Of a DNA stretch of 7,692 nucleotides, positions 1 to 4,787 are shown piece after piece. This stretch comes from Burkholderiaceae bacterium. Its GTDB lineage: Bacteria; Pseudomonadota; Gammaproteobacteria; Burkholderiales; Burkholderiaceae. The notes below the pieces were generated by a model that saw only the letters and a list, made by a program, of their open reading frames with translations, had not been told where the DNA came from and did not search any database. The number at the start of each line of letters is the position of its first letter. The stretch's first letter is position 1. The stretch lies in NCBI GenBank assembly GCA_017998575.1, contig JAGOCV010000194.1, positions 1 to 7,692 of the forward strand. The letters run 5' to 3'. Position numbers and translations under genes: made by a program.

Positions 1-907
1 GGATGGGGTGGAATCGCATCTTGAAGCCGGAGGTGATGCGCGAAAACGCCATCGGCGAGGCCAGGAAAGCGCGCTGCAGGCTGTCGCCATTGAGCGTGTA
101 GTAGCCGCCCATGGTGCCGGGCTCCTGGAACCACATGGCCTGGAAGGTCTTGCCGTTGTTCACGAACTCGGCCGACAGCACGCGGCCGGCGCGCAGCGGC
201 TCGCCATCGGCTTCGAGCGTTTCGTAGACCACCGAGAAACGGTCGCCGCGACGCAGGGCGCGGTGGAAGTCGATGTCACCCGAGAAGATCTCGGCCAACT
301 GCGTGGCCACGCTATCGGGCAGGCGGATTTCGTCGGCCGCGGCGAACAGCGACGACTGGATGGTGCCGCTGGCCAGGCGGGCAGAGGTCGTCAGCACGTC
401 CTGCTCGATGCGGGAGATGAAGCCCGCGGGGCCTTTTTCGACCACCAGGCGCTTGAAGCTGCCGTCGTCGGCACTCCAGCGGGCCGACAGGCCCACGAGC
501 GAATGGGCGTCGCTGGCCTCTGCCTTGACGTTGCGGCCGGCGCGGCCCCAGAGCACCTGGCGCACGTTGGCGTCGCGGCGCAGGAAGGCGGCAGCATCGG
601 CGTCGGCGATGCCCAGGCGCTGCAGCAGCGACTCGGGCGTGTCGGACGAACGTGTCAGGTCGGTGCGGAAGAGGTTGAAGCTGTGCGTGTCCAGCGCCAG
701 CGCCTGCGCGTCCACGGGCAGGGTGTCGATGGCTTCGATCACGGTCTCGACCGGCAACTCGGACGCGTCGGGGCCGAGCGAGGCCACGGCGAAAGCACCG
801 CCTCCGGCACACAGGAGGATGGCTGCAACAGCGGTGGACAGACGGCGGGGGTGGCGGCGAACCATGTCGAGGGTGGCCTGGCCGGCGGTGAACAGTCCTT
901 GCTTCAA
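1..907 (-). CDS. M23-family metallopeptidase, N-terminal part (partial, runs off the left edge)
   Basis: This is an envelope murein endopeptidase-type protein, and 302 codons are visible. A hydrophobic segment at about residues 22-45 ([20 protein letters not shown]) should anchor it in the inner membrane with the rest in the periplasm. Residues ~160-285 ([15 protein letters not shown], then [26 protein letters not shown]) resemble the Csd3/OapA-type N-terminal domain that precedes M23 peptidase domains. The frame leaves the window at [10 protein letters not shown], the conserved entry to the M23 domain, so the zinc-binding HxxxD and HxH motifs lie outside and activity cannot be judged. I chose the TTG at 907-905 because GGAG lies 7 nt before it. 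The ATG at 865-863 is in frame but has no ribosome-binding site. The in-frame stop upstream is at 926-928. The gene is divergent from tyrS, a common arrangement in Burkholderiales. The family is well supported; the exact cleavage specificity is unknown. Confidence 0.88.
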   Translation of the reverse strand, partial: MKQGLFTAGQATLDMVRRHPRRLSTAVAAILLCAGGGAFAVASLGPDASELPVETVIEAIDTLPVDAQALALDTHSFNLFRTDLTRSSDTPESLLQRLGIADADAAAFLRRDANVRQVLWGRAGRNVKAEASDAHSLVGLSARWSADDGSFKRLVVEKGPAGFISRIEQDVLTTSARLASGTIQSSLFAAADEIRLPDSVATQLAEIFSGDIDFHRALRRGDRFSVVYETLEADGEPLRAGRVLSAEFVNNGKTFQAMWFQEPGTMGGYYTLNGDSLQRAFLASPMAFSRITSGFKMRFHPI

Positions 908-914
908 GGATGGG

Positions 915-918
915 CTCC
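915..918 (-). promoter_or_regulatory. Ribosome binding site deciding the TTG start of the M23 peptidase
   Basis: GGAG on the minus strand lies 7 nt before TTG (907-905). The alternative ATG at 865 is preceded by a C-rich stretch with no purine-rich motif. The extra 14 residues read [14 protein letters not shown] with Leu decoded as initiator Met. Confidence 0.55.
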
Positions 919-959
919 GGGGAAGTCAGCGAATGCCGGGCTCGTCTGTAGGAAGAGAG

Positions 960-1019
960 GCCGGATTCTGGAACAACATGCGCTGCGGATTGCAATAACC
1001 ACGCCAATTAGAATCCGGC
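960..1019. repeat. 10-bp perfect inverted repeat in the divergent intergenic region
   Basis: GCCGGATTCT (960-969) is matched exactly by its reverse complement AGAATCCGGC (1010-1019), with 40 bp between. The arms are too far apart for a typical terminator. They could be paired protein-binding sites or the base of a long-range structure in the M23 leader RNA. Confidence 0.6.
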
Positions 1020-1021
1020 GC

Positions 1022-1048
1022 TTGCAGCAAACTGCGGCGAAGTATACC
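1022..1048 (+). promoter_or_regulatory. Weak candidate promoter for tyrS, overlapping the divergent promoter
   Basis: TTGCAG (1022-1027), a 15-bp spacer and TATACC (1043-1048) could drive tyrS with a leader of about 27 nt. The spacer is short and the match is modest. The -10 elements of the two divergent promoters share 1043-1046, so polymerase could occupy only one at a time if both are real. Confidence 0.25.
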
Positions 1049-1068
1049 GACCGTGTTCCGCGTGTCGA
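1041..1068 (-). promoter_or_regulatory. Candidate sigma-70 promoter for the M23 peptidase gene
   Basis: On the minus strand, -35 TCGACA (1063-1068, five of six matches to TTGACA) is followed by a 16-bp spacer and -10 TATACT (1041-1046, five of six matches to TATAAT). Transcription would start near 1034, giving a leader of roughly 125 nt to the TTG start. That leader would carry the 10-bp inverted repeat at 960-1019. This is motif matching only. Confidence 0.45.
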
Positions 1069-1081
1069 CCAAAAAACCCTT

Positions 1082-2314
1082 ATGAATCAAGCATCTGTTA
1101 CAAAGTTTCCGGTCACGGACGCCGTGCGCGAGGCGCTGGCCGTGACGCGCCGCGGGGCCGAGGAATTGCTGCCCGAGGACGAATGGACGCACAAGCTGGC
1201 CCGGTCGGCCGCCACCGGCGTGCCGCTGCGCATCAAGCTGGGGCTCGATCCGACCGCGCCGGACATCCATCTGGGCCACACCGTGGTGCTCAACAAGATG
1301 CGCCAGCTCCAGGACCTGGGCCACACGGTCATCTTCCTGATCGGCGACTTCACCTCGATGATCGGCGACCCCTCCGGTCGTAACACCACGCGCCCGCCGC
1401 TCACGGCCGAGCAGATCAAGGCCAATGCCGAGACCTACCGCGCACAGGCCGACAAGATCCTCGATCCGTCGAAGACCGAGCTGCGCTACAACTCCGAATG
1501 GAGCGACCCGCTGGGCGCGCGCGGCATGATCCAGCTGGCGTCCAGGTACACCGTGGCCCGCATGATGGAGCGCGACGATTTTCACAAGCGCTTTACCGGC
1601 GGACAGTCGATCAGCGTGCACGAGTTCCTGTATCCGCTGATGCAGGGCTACGACTCGGTGGCGCTCAAGAGCGACCTCGAACTCGGCGGCACCGACCAGA
1701 AGTTCAACCTGCTGATGGGCCGCCATCTGCAGCAGGAATACGGCCAGGAGCCACAGTGCATCCTGACCATGCCGCTGCTGGTCGGGCTCGATGGCGTCGA
1801 CAAGATGTCCAAGAGCAAGAACAACTACGTGGGCATCACCGAGGACGCCAACAGCATGTTCGCCAAGATCCTCTCGATCAACGACGAGCTGATGTGGGAC
1901 TGGTACACGCTGCTGTCGATGCGCTCGCTGGCCGACATCGCGCAATTGCGCGAGCAGATCGCGGGCGGGCGCAATCCCAAGGAAGTCAAGGTCGAACTCG
2001 CGCGCGAGATCACCGCGCGCTTCCACAGCGCTGCCGCGGCCGACGCGGCCGAGCAGGATTTCGCCAACCGCAGCAAGGGCGGCGTGCCCGACGACATTCC
2101 AGAGGTGAGCCTCGCGGGCGCGCCGCTGGGCATCGCCGCGCTGCTCAAGGCGGCGGGCCTGGCGCCTTCGTCGTCCGAGGCCAACCGCCTGATCGATGGT
2201 GGTGGCGTGCGCATCGACTCGGCAGTGGTCAGCGACAAGGGCCTCAAGCTCGCGGCCGGCACCTACGTGGTGCAGGTGGGCAAGCGCAAGTTCGCGCGCG
2301 TGACCGTGGGCTGA
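1082..2314 (+). CDS. tyrS: Tyrosyl-tRNA synthetase (type 2 subfamily)
   Basis: This cytoplasmic class I synthetase charges tRNA-Tyr with tyrosine using ATP. It has 410 residues, normal for the shorter bacterial type 2 TyrRS. Visible motifs are the HIGH-type signature HLGH at residues 63-66 within [13 protein letters not shown], the conserved [14 protein letters not shown] stretch around 87-100, and KMSKS at 241-245, followed by KNN. A C-terminal S4 RNA-binding domain covers about residues 340-410 and ends [15 protein letters not shown] chose the start [11 protein letters not shown] because it gives the family length. The open frame continues upstream to position 8, but that part is antisense to the M23 gene. 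No clear Shine-Dalgarno precedes the ATG, only an A-rich tract (AAAAAACCCTT), so initiation may depend on an unstructured leader. No T-box-like leader is seen. The gene is convergent with the small gene ending at 2328. Confidence 0.97.
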   Translation: MNQASVTKFPVTDAVREALAVTRRGAEELLPEDEWTHKLARSAATGVPLRIKLGLDPTAPDIHLGHTVVLNKMRQLQDLGHTVIFLIGDFTSMIGDPSGRNTTRPPLTAEQIKANAETYRAQADKILDPSKTELRYNSEWSDPLGARGMIQLASRYTVARMMERDDFHKRFTGGQSISVHEFLYPLMQGYDSVALKSDLELGGTDQKFNLLMGRHLQQEYGQEPQCILTMPLLVGLDGVDKMSKSKNNYVGITEDANSMFAKILSINDELMWDWYTLLSMRSLADIAQLREQIAGGRNPKEVKVELAREITARFHSAAAADAAEQDFANRSKGGVPDDIPEVSLAGAPLGIAALLKAAGLAPSSSEANRLIDGGGVRIDSAVVSDKGLKLAAGTYVVQVGKRKFARVTVG

Positions 2315-2337
2315 TCCCGGGTCGCGATCAGCCCGCG
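2305..2337. terminator. Palindrome covering both convergent stop codons, putative bidirectional terminator
   Basis: GGGCTGATC (2308-2316) pairs perfectly with GATCAGCCC (2326-2334). With the flanks 2305-2307 and 2335-2337 it makes a 12-pair stem with one G-T wobble and a 9-nt loop. The TGA of tyrS (2312-2314) and the TGA of the minus-strand gene (2330-2328) sit in opposite arms. Neither side has a strong T-tract, so it may block or stabilise 3' ends rather than terminate by the classic intrinsic route. Confidence 0.5.
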
Positions 2338-2747
2338 AGCCAGCCGGGCTGCTGCATCAACCCGTCGTCGAAGCCCGGGCCCTGCATGCCGGCGGCCCGA
2401 AGATCGCCTGTATTGATGGACGTTTGCGGCACGCCGTTCTTCTCGGCTAGCTGGGCGATGAGTTCCGGGTCGAGCTGGATGGGCGCACCGCTCGCATCCT
2501 TTAGCTGGATGGGCTCACCATTCTTGTCGAGGAGATCGCCGTTGACGAGATCGATCAGTTTCTTGCTCAGATCCTGATCCTTGCCCGAGTTGAGGACGGC
2601 CATGATCCGTTCGCGCGTGGACTCGTCCACGCCCAGCGAATCGATCATTGCCTTGAAGTCCTTCTTGAAGTTGATTTCGTTCTTCGGGTGGATCTTGTCG
2701 AAGATGCTCGTGATGATGGAAATAGGGTTGGGAATAGGGCCAATCAT
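2328..2747 (-). CDS. Unrecognised 139-residue protein; candidate HrpX-regulated type III-secreted protein
   Basis: I do not recognise a family. The protein is hydrophilic after an uncharged N-terminus (MIGPIPNPISIITSIF), lacks cysteine and has a single Trp near the C-terminus. Residues ~23-72 look helical and rich in Lys, Asp and Leu. Residues 77-96 form a 10-residue tandem repeat (GEPIQLKDAS, GAPIQLDPEL), and the C-terminus is rich in Gly, Gln and Pro. The start is supported by GGAG 6 nt upstream. Upstream lies a PIP-box-type promoter (see 2776-2838), which suggests control by an HrpX/HrpB AraC-family activator of type III secretion genes. The N-terminus fits the empirical rules for Hrp effectors: Pro at position 4, no acidic residue before Asp17, and 4 Ser in the first 50. 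Lack of Cys and small size are also harpin-like. GC is low: 49 of 110 bases (45%) over 2641-2750, against much higher neighbours, which suggests horizontal acquisition. That it is coding is well supported; secretion is inference. It could instead be an unrelated regulon member. Confidence 0.8.
   Translation of the reverse strand: MIGPIPNPISIITSIFDKIHPKNEINFKKDFKAMIDSLGVDESTRERIMAVLNSGKDQDLSKKLIDLVNGDLLDKNGEPIQLKDASGAPIQLDPELIAQLAEKNGVPQTSINTGDLRAAGMQGPGFDDGLMQQPGWLAG
2473..2514 (-). repeat. Two-copy 30-bp tandem coding repeat in the small gene
   Basis: The 12-mer AGCTGGATGGGC occurs at 2473-2484 and again at 2503-2514, exactly 30 bp apart. On the coding strand this gives two 10-residue units, G-E-P-I-Q-L-K-D-A-S and G-A-P-I-Q-L-D-P-E-L. 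Confidence 0.8.
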
Positions 2748-2775
2748 GATGCGCTCCGGAGGTGGGACGCATTGA

Positions 2776-2838
2776 AGCCTACGGGGGCGGGCGCGAGCCG
2801 CCGACCACCCTATCCGAACTACTGCAAACCAATCCGAA
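2776..2838 (-). promoter_or_regulatory. PIP box plus -10 element (HrpX/HrpB-type promoter)
   Basis: Read on the minus strand, TTCGG (2838-2834), 15 bp, TTCGG (2818-2814), 32 bp and TAGGCT (2781-2776) match the plant-inducible-promoter layout: TTCGB-N15-TTCGB followed 30-32 bp later by a YANNNT -10 box. The repeat is longer than the core: AGTTCGGAT is identical in both copies (2840-2832 and 2820-2812). Transcription would start near 2769, giving a leader of about 22 nt that contains the GGAG of the 139-residue gene. Known family: PIP boxes bind HrpX in Xanthomonas and Acidovorax. Control here is inferred. Confidence 0.72.
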
Positions 2839-2863
2839 CTGTTCGCCGTTCTAGCGAACGGTT
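2837..2863 (-). terminator. Stem-loop at the 3' end of the OmpA-family gene
   Basis: GTTCGC (2841-2846) and GCGAAC (2854-2859) form a 6-bp stem around a 7-nt loop, and 2837-2839 with 2861-2863 extend it across one imperfect pair. The stop TAG (2853-2851) is in the loop. After it the minus strand reads CGGATTGGTTTGC, which is only mildly T-rich. It overlaps two PIP half-sites, so termination and activator binding would share the same DNA. Confidence 0.35.
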
Positions 2864-3477
2864 ATCTCCACCCGCCGGTTGCGCGGCTCGTTCACGTTGT
2901 CGGCCGTGGGCACGGCCAGCTGACGCTTGCCGCGGCCCACCGTCTCGATGTGGCTGGCCGGAAAACCGCGCTGCACGAACAGGTCGCGCAGCTCGTTGGC
3001 CCGGCGCAGCGACAGCGCATCGTTGATGGCTGCGCTGCCTTGCGTGTCGGTGTGTCCGCTGATGAGCAGCTCGGCGCCCGGGCGGCGCGGCGCCTCGTCG
3101 AGCACCTGCGTCATCACCGAACGCGATTCCGGGTTGAGCAGGGTGCCGCCTGTCTGGAAGTAGATGACGTAGGTGCGCGGCGCCTGGGGCGTCGCCTGCA
3201 TCAGCCGTTCGAAGCCGGCCTGCGCCTGGGCGGCGGTCACCGTGTCCACCGACGGCGCGGCGCTCTCGCCCTCGCGCACGCTGGCACGCTGGTAGGGCAC
3301 CGACAGCGTGCTGGTGCCGCCGGGGGTGGTGACCGTGACGGCCGAAGGCGTGCCGTCGGCCTGGGGCAGCAGCACGACCTGGGTGGACGGCGGTTTGACC
3401 ACGGGCGCGGCGCAGCCGGCCAGCACGGCGACGGCCAGCAGCGCGGCAGCGCGCCGGATCAGGGTGGCAGCCTTCAT
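2851..3477 (-). CDS. OmpA-family peptidoglycan-binding lipoprotein
   Basis: This 208-residue protein is probably an outer-membrane lipoprotein that tethers the membrane to the cell wall. A lipoprotein signal peptide ends in the lipobox LAGC, with the modified Cys at residue 22. A linker of about 75 residues follows, then an OmpA C-terminal domain at ~100-208. Its hallmarks are VIYFQTGGTLLNPES, the binding motif GHTDTQGS, NDALSLRRANELRDLFVQRG, and the closing NRRVEITVR. The Asp and Arg of these motifs normally hold diaminopimelate. There is no beta-barrel, so it is Pal-like or accessory rather than a porin. I chose ATG (3477-3475), which overlaps the upstream FecR stop as TGATG and implies translational coupling; a GTG one codon earlier is less likely. 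Pal itself usually sits next to tol genes, which are absent here. Confidence 0.9.
   Translation of the reverse strand: MKAATLIRRAAALLAVAVLAGCAAPVVKPPSTQVVLLPQADGTPSAVTVTTPGGTSTLSVPYQRASVREGESAAPSVDTVTAAQAQAGFERLMQATPQAPRTYVIYFQTGGTLLNPESRSVMTQVLDEAPRRPGAELLISGHTDTQGSAAINDALSLRRANELRDLFVQRGFPASHIETVGRGKRQLAVPTADNVNEPRNRRVEITVR
2854..2858 (-). promoter_or_regulatory. Third TTCGB half-site in phase with the PIP box
   Basis: TTCGC on the minus strand lies exactly 15 bp upstream of the first TTCGG half-site (2834-2838), so three half-sites repeat every 20 bp. It falls in the last two sense codons of the OmpA-family gene (GTT CGC before TAG), so its spacing may be coincidental. Confidence 0.35.
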
Positions 3478-3989
3478 CACGGGTTGGCCTCGTCGACGCT
3501 GACGATGAAGTCGGTGCCGCGGATGCCCACGGTGGCTGTACGCGTCGCGATGCTCACCGCATCGGGATTGGATCGGCCGATCAGCCCCGTGATCATGCGC
3601 ATGGATCCGCGCACCAGGCGCACGGCCAGGCTGCCTTCCTGCGTCGTGGCGTTGTAGTTGAAGCGGCTGAGGTCAAGGTTGGTGCGCGGGCCCAGCGCCA
3701 TCACCGTGCCATCCCGCAGCACCACGCTGGCGGCGCTTTCGCGGCCGGTGACCAGACGCTCGGTGGATGCGATGCGGTCGCCGGGCTTGACGCGGCGCTC
3801 TTCGTAATCGGTGCCGACCACGCGCACGTCACCGTCGACGACCTTGAGCGTACCGGCGGCCGGCACGTCCAGCGCGGTGTTGGGTGGCGGTGTCTGGCCG
3901 ACGACGCCCGTGGCGGCCAGCAGCAATGCGCCTGCGGCGGCGCAGGCGCGAATGAATGAAGCGGCGTGCAGCGCCCCTCGGTGTCCCAT
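3477..3989 (-). CDS. Periplasmic FecR-domain protein
   Basis: This 170-residue exported protein consists mainly of a FecR domain. Residues 1-31 (MGHRGALHAASFIRACAAAG and on) look like a signal peptide with a hydrophobic core at about 15-30. The FecR region spans ~48-165: VVDGDVRVV, RVKPGDRI, LVTGRESAASVVLRDGTVMA and TATVGIRGTDFIVSV, the last being typical of stand-alone FecR-domain proteins. Classical FecR passes an iron-siderophore signal from FecA to the sigma factor FecI. Here no cytoplasmic anti-sigma N-terminus, FecI or FecA is seen, so an iron-signalling role should not be assumed. The start ATG is preceded by GGGGGA at about 5 nt. The stop overlaps the start of the OmpA-family gene, so the two are coexpressed and may act together in the envelope. 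A TATAGT element lies upstream. Confidence 0.85.
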   Translation of the reverse strand: MGHRGALHAASFIRACAAAGALLLAATGVVGQTPPPNTALDVPAAGTLKVVDGDVRVVGTDYEERRVKPGDRIASTERLVTGRESAASVVLRDGTVMALGPRTNLDLSRFNYNATTQEGSLAVRLVRGSMRMITGLIGRSNPDAVSIATRTATVGIRGTDFIVSVDEANP

Positions 3990-4026
3990 GGCTATCCCCC
4001 AGCGCAGATGTGGCTTTGTGGCGCGG

Positions 4027-4032
4027 ACTATA
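4027..4032 (-). promoter_or_regulatory. Candidate -10 element for the fecR-ompA unit
   Basis: The minus strand carries TATAGT, five of six matches to TATAAT, which would give a leader of about 31 nt before the FecR ATG. No good -35 is found at 16-18 bp (AGGACT or CAGGAC), so the promoter may need an activator or be weak. It suggests the pair is transcribed separately from the upstream ABC operon. Confidence 0.4.
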
Positions 4033-4054
4033 GCGGCGCGTCTGGCGCAGTCCT

Positions 4055-4070
4055 GTAGGCCGGCGCCTAC
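4055..4070. terminator. Short perfect stem-loop after the hydrolase gene
   Basis: GTAGGC (4055-4060) and GCCTAC (4065-4070) pair perfectly around a CGGC tetraloop, five bases beyond the hydrolase stop on the minus strand. No T-tract follows. It may end the ABC operon or act as an operator just upstream of the fecR -10 element. Confidence 0.4.
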
Positions 4071-4075
4071 CTGCA

Positions 4076-4768
4076 TCAGATCGGGTGAGCTTTGCGTGAG
4101 GTTTTCCACGCCTGGAGCAACTCGGCCGAGTCCATCACCAGGCCAAGATGCAGCGACACCATGGCGAGCGCGGCCGCTTCCAGATGGTCGTCGGTGCCGC
4201 GCACCAGATCGCGCAGCACGATCACGCGGTAGTTGTGGTTGTTGGCATCGAAGGCGGTGTTGAGCACGCAGCAGTCGGTGAAGCCGCCGTCGAGCACCAC
4301 GGTCTGGATGCGCTGGTTGCGCAGCAGGAAGTCGAGATCGGTGGGATAGAACGCGGACAACCGCCGCTTGTTCTCCACCCTGAGGTCGCCCGGCTCCACG
4401 CGGGTGACCCATTCGGTCCAGCGGCTGCCTTCGATGGCGTGCTCGGCGTGGTTGGGGATGTCGCCCACGTACAGCGGGAACGTGCGCCGCCAGGCCGCCG
4501 GAATGCCTGCCAGGTCGTCGGCCCCGCCGGGGCGCAGCACCGATTTCACATGCACGATGCGCACGCCCGCGGCTCGCGCCTGGTCATGGAAGGCGTCGAT
4601 GGGCGCCACCACGTCGCGGGCGCGCGGCGCCGGGCAGGGGCAGTCGGGGCTGTCTTCCAGGTGTCCCCGATGCATGTCGATCGAGATCACGGCCGTGGTG
4701 GCGGGGTCGACATAGTCGGCGAAGGCGTCGCCCAGCTCGCGTGGCTGGCCGTAGACGTAGGTTTGCAT
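4076..4768 (-). CDS. Isochorismatase-like cysteine hydrolase
   Basis: This 230-residue cytoplasmic enzyme belongs to the isochorismatase/nicotinamidase superfamily, which mostly hydrolyses amide or related C-N bonds through a Cys nucleophile. The probable triad is Asp31 in AVISIDMHRGH, Lys134 in VENKRRLSAFYPTDLDFLL, and Cys167 in GGFTDCCVLNTAFDA, with the usual order and roughly usual spacing. A CPC motif at 43-45 lies in the loop after the first strand. I chose ATG 4768 because it opens directly into the family fold and GGAG lies about 10 nt upstream; an extension to 4840 would run into the preceding gene. It begins 19 bp after the second permease, so it is the last gene of the ABC operon. 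The substrate is not determinable. The context suggests a product of purine, pyrimidine or nicotinamide metabolism taken up by the transporter, for example a ureido- or amide compound as for RutB-type enzymes. Confidence 0.88.
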   Translation of the reverse strand: MQTYVYGQPRELGDAFADYVDPATTAVISIDMHRGHLEDSPDCPCPAPRARDVVAPIDAFHDQARAAGVRIVHVKSVLRPGGADDLAGIPAAWRRTFPLYVGDIPNHAEHAIEGSRWTEWVTRVEPGDLRVENKRRLSAFYPTDLDFLLRNQRIQTVVLDGGFTDCCVLNTAFDANNHNYRVIVLRDLVRGTDDHLEAAALAMVSLHLGLVMDSAELLQAWKTSRKAHPI

Positions 4769-4787
4769 GGGTGGGGATGCTCCGTGG

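Noticed and set aside
312..1007. 231-codon minus-strand frame overlapping the M23 gene
   Set aside because: A different frame on the same strand with Arg/Pro-rich translation. The frame starting at 907 reads through to the edge with a clear membrane segment and the family motif FKMRFHPI.
8..1081. In-frame open extension of tyrS by 358 codons, suggesting an N-terminal fusion
   Set aside because: It is antisense to the well-supported M23 peptidase frame, has low-complexity Gly/Arg/Ala/His content typical of a shadow frame, and type 2 TyrRS normally starts at the MNQ position.
908..1081. Possible T-box or other aminoacyl-tRNA-sensing leader upstream of tyrS
   Set aside because: No T-box consensus or long structured plus-strand leader is visible, and T-boxes are not expected in betaproteobacteria.
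926..2026. Long minus-strand open frame (366 codons) opposite tyrS
   Set aside because: High-GC antisense shadow of tyrS with His/Gln/Arg/Val-rich translation and no recognisable domain or ribosome-binding site.
3990..4412. N-terminal extension of the FecR protein to 4412
   Set aside because: The extension is a frame-shifted shadow of the hydrolase gene. The ATG at 3989 has a ribosome-binding site and starts a signal peptide.
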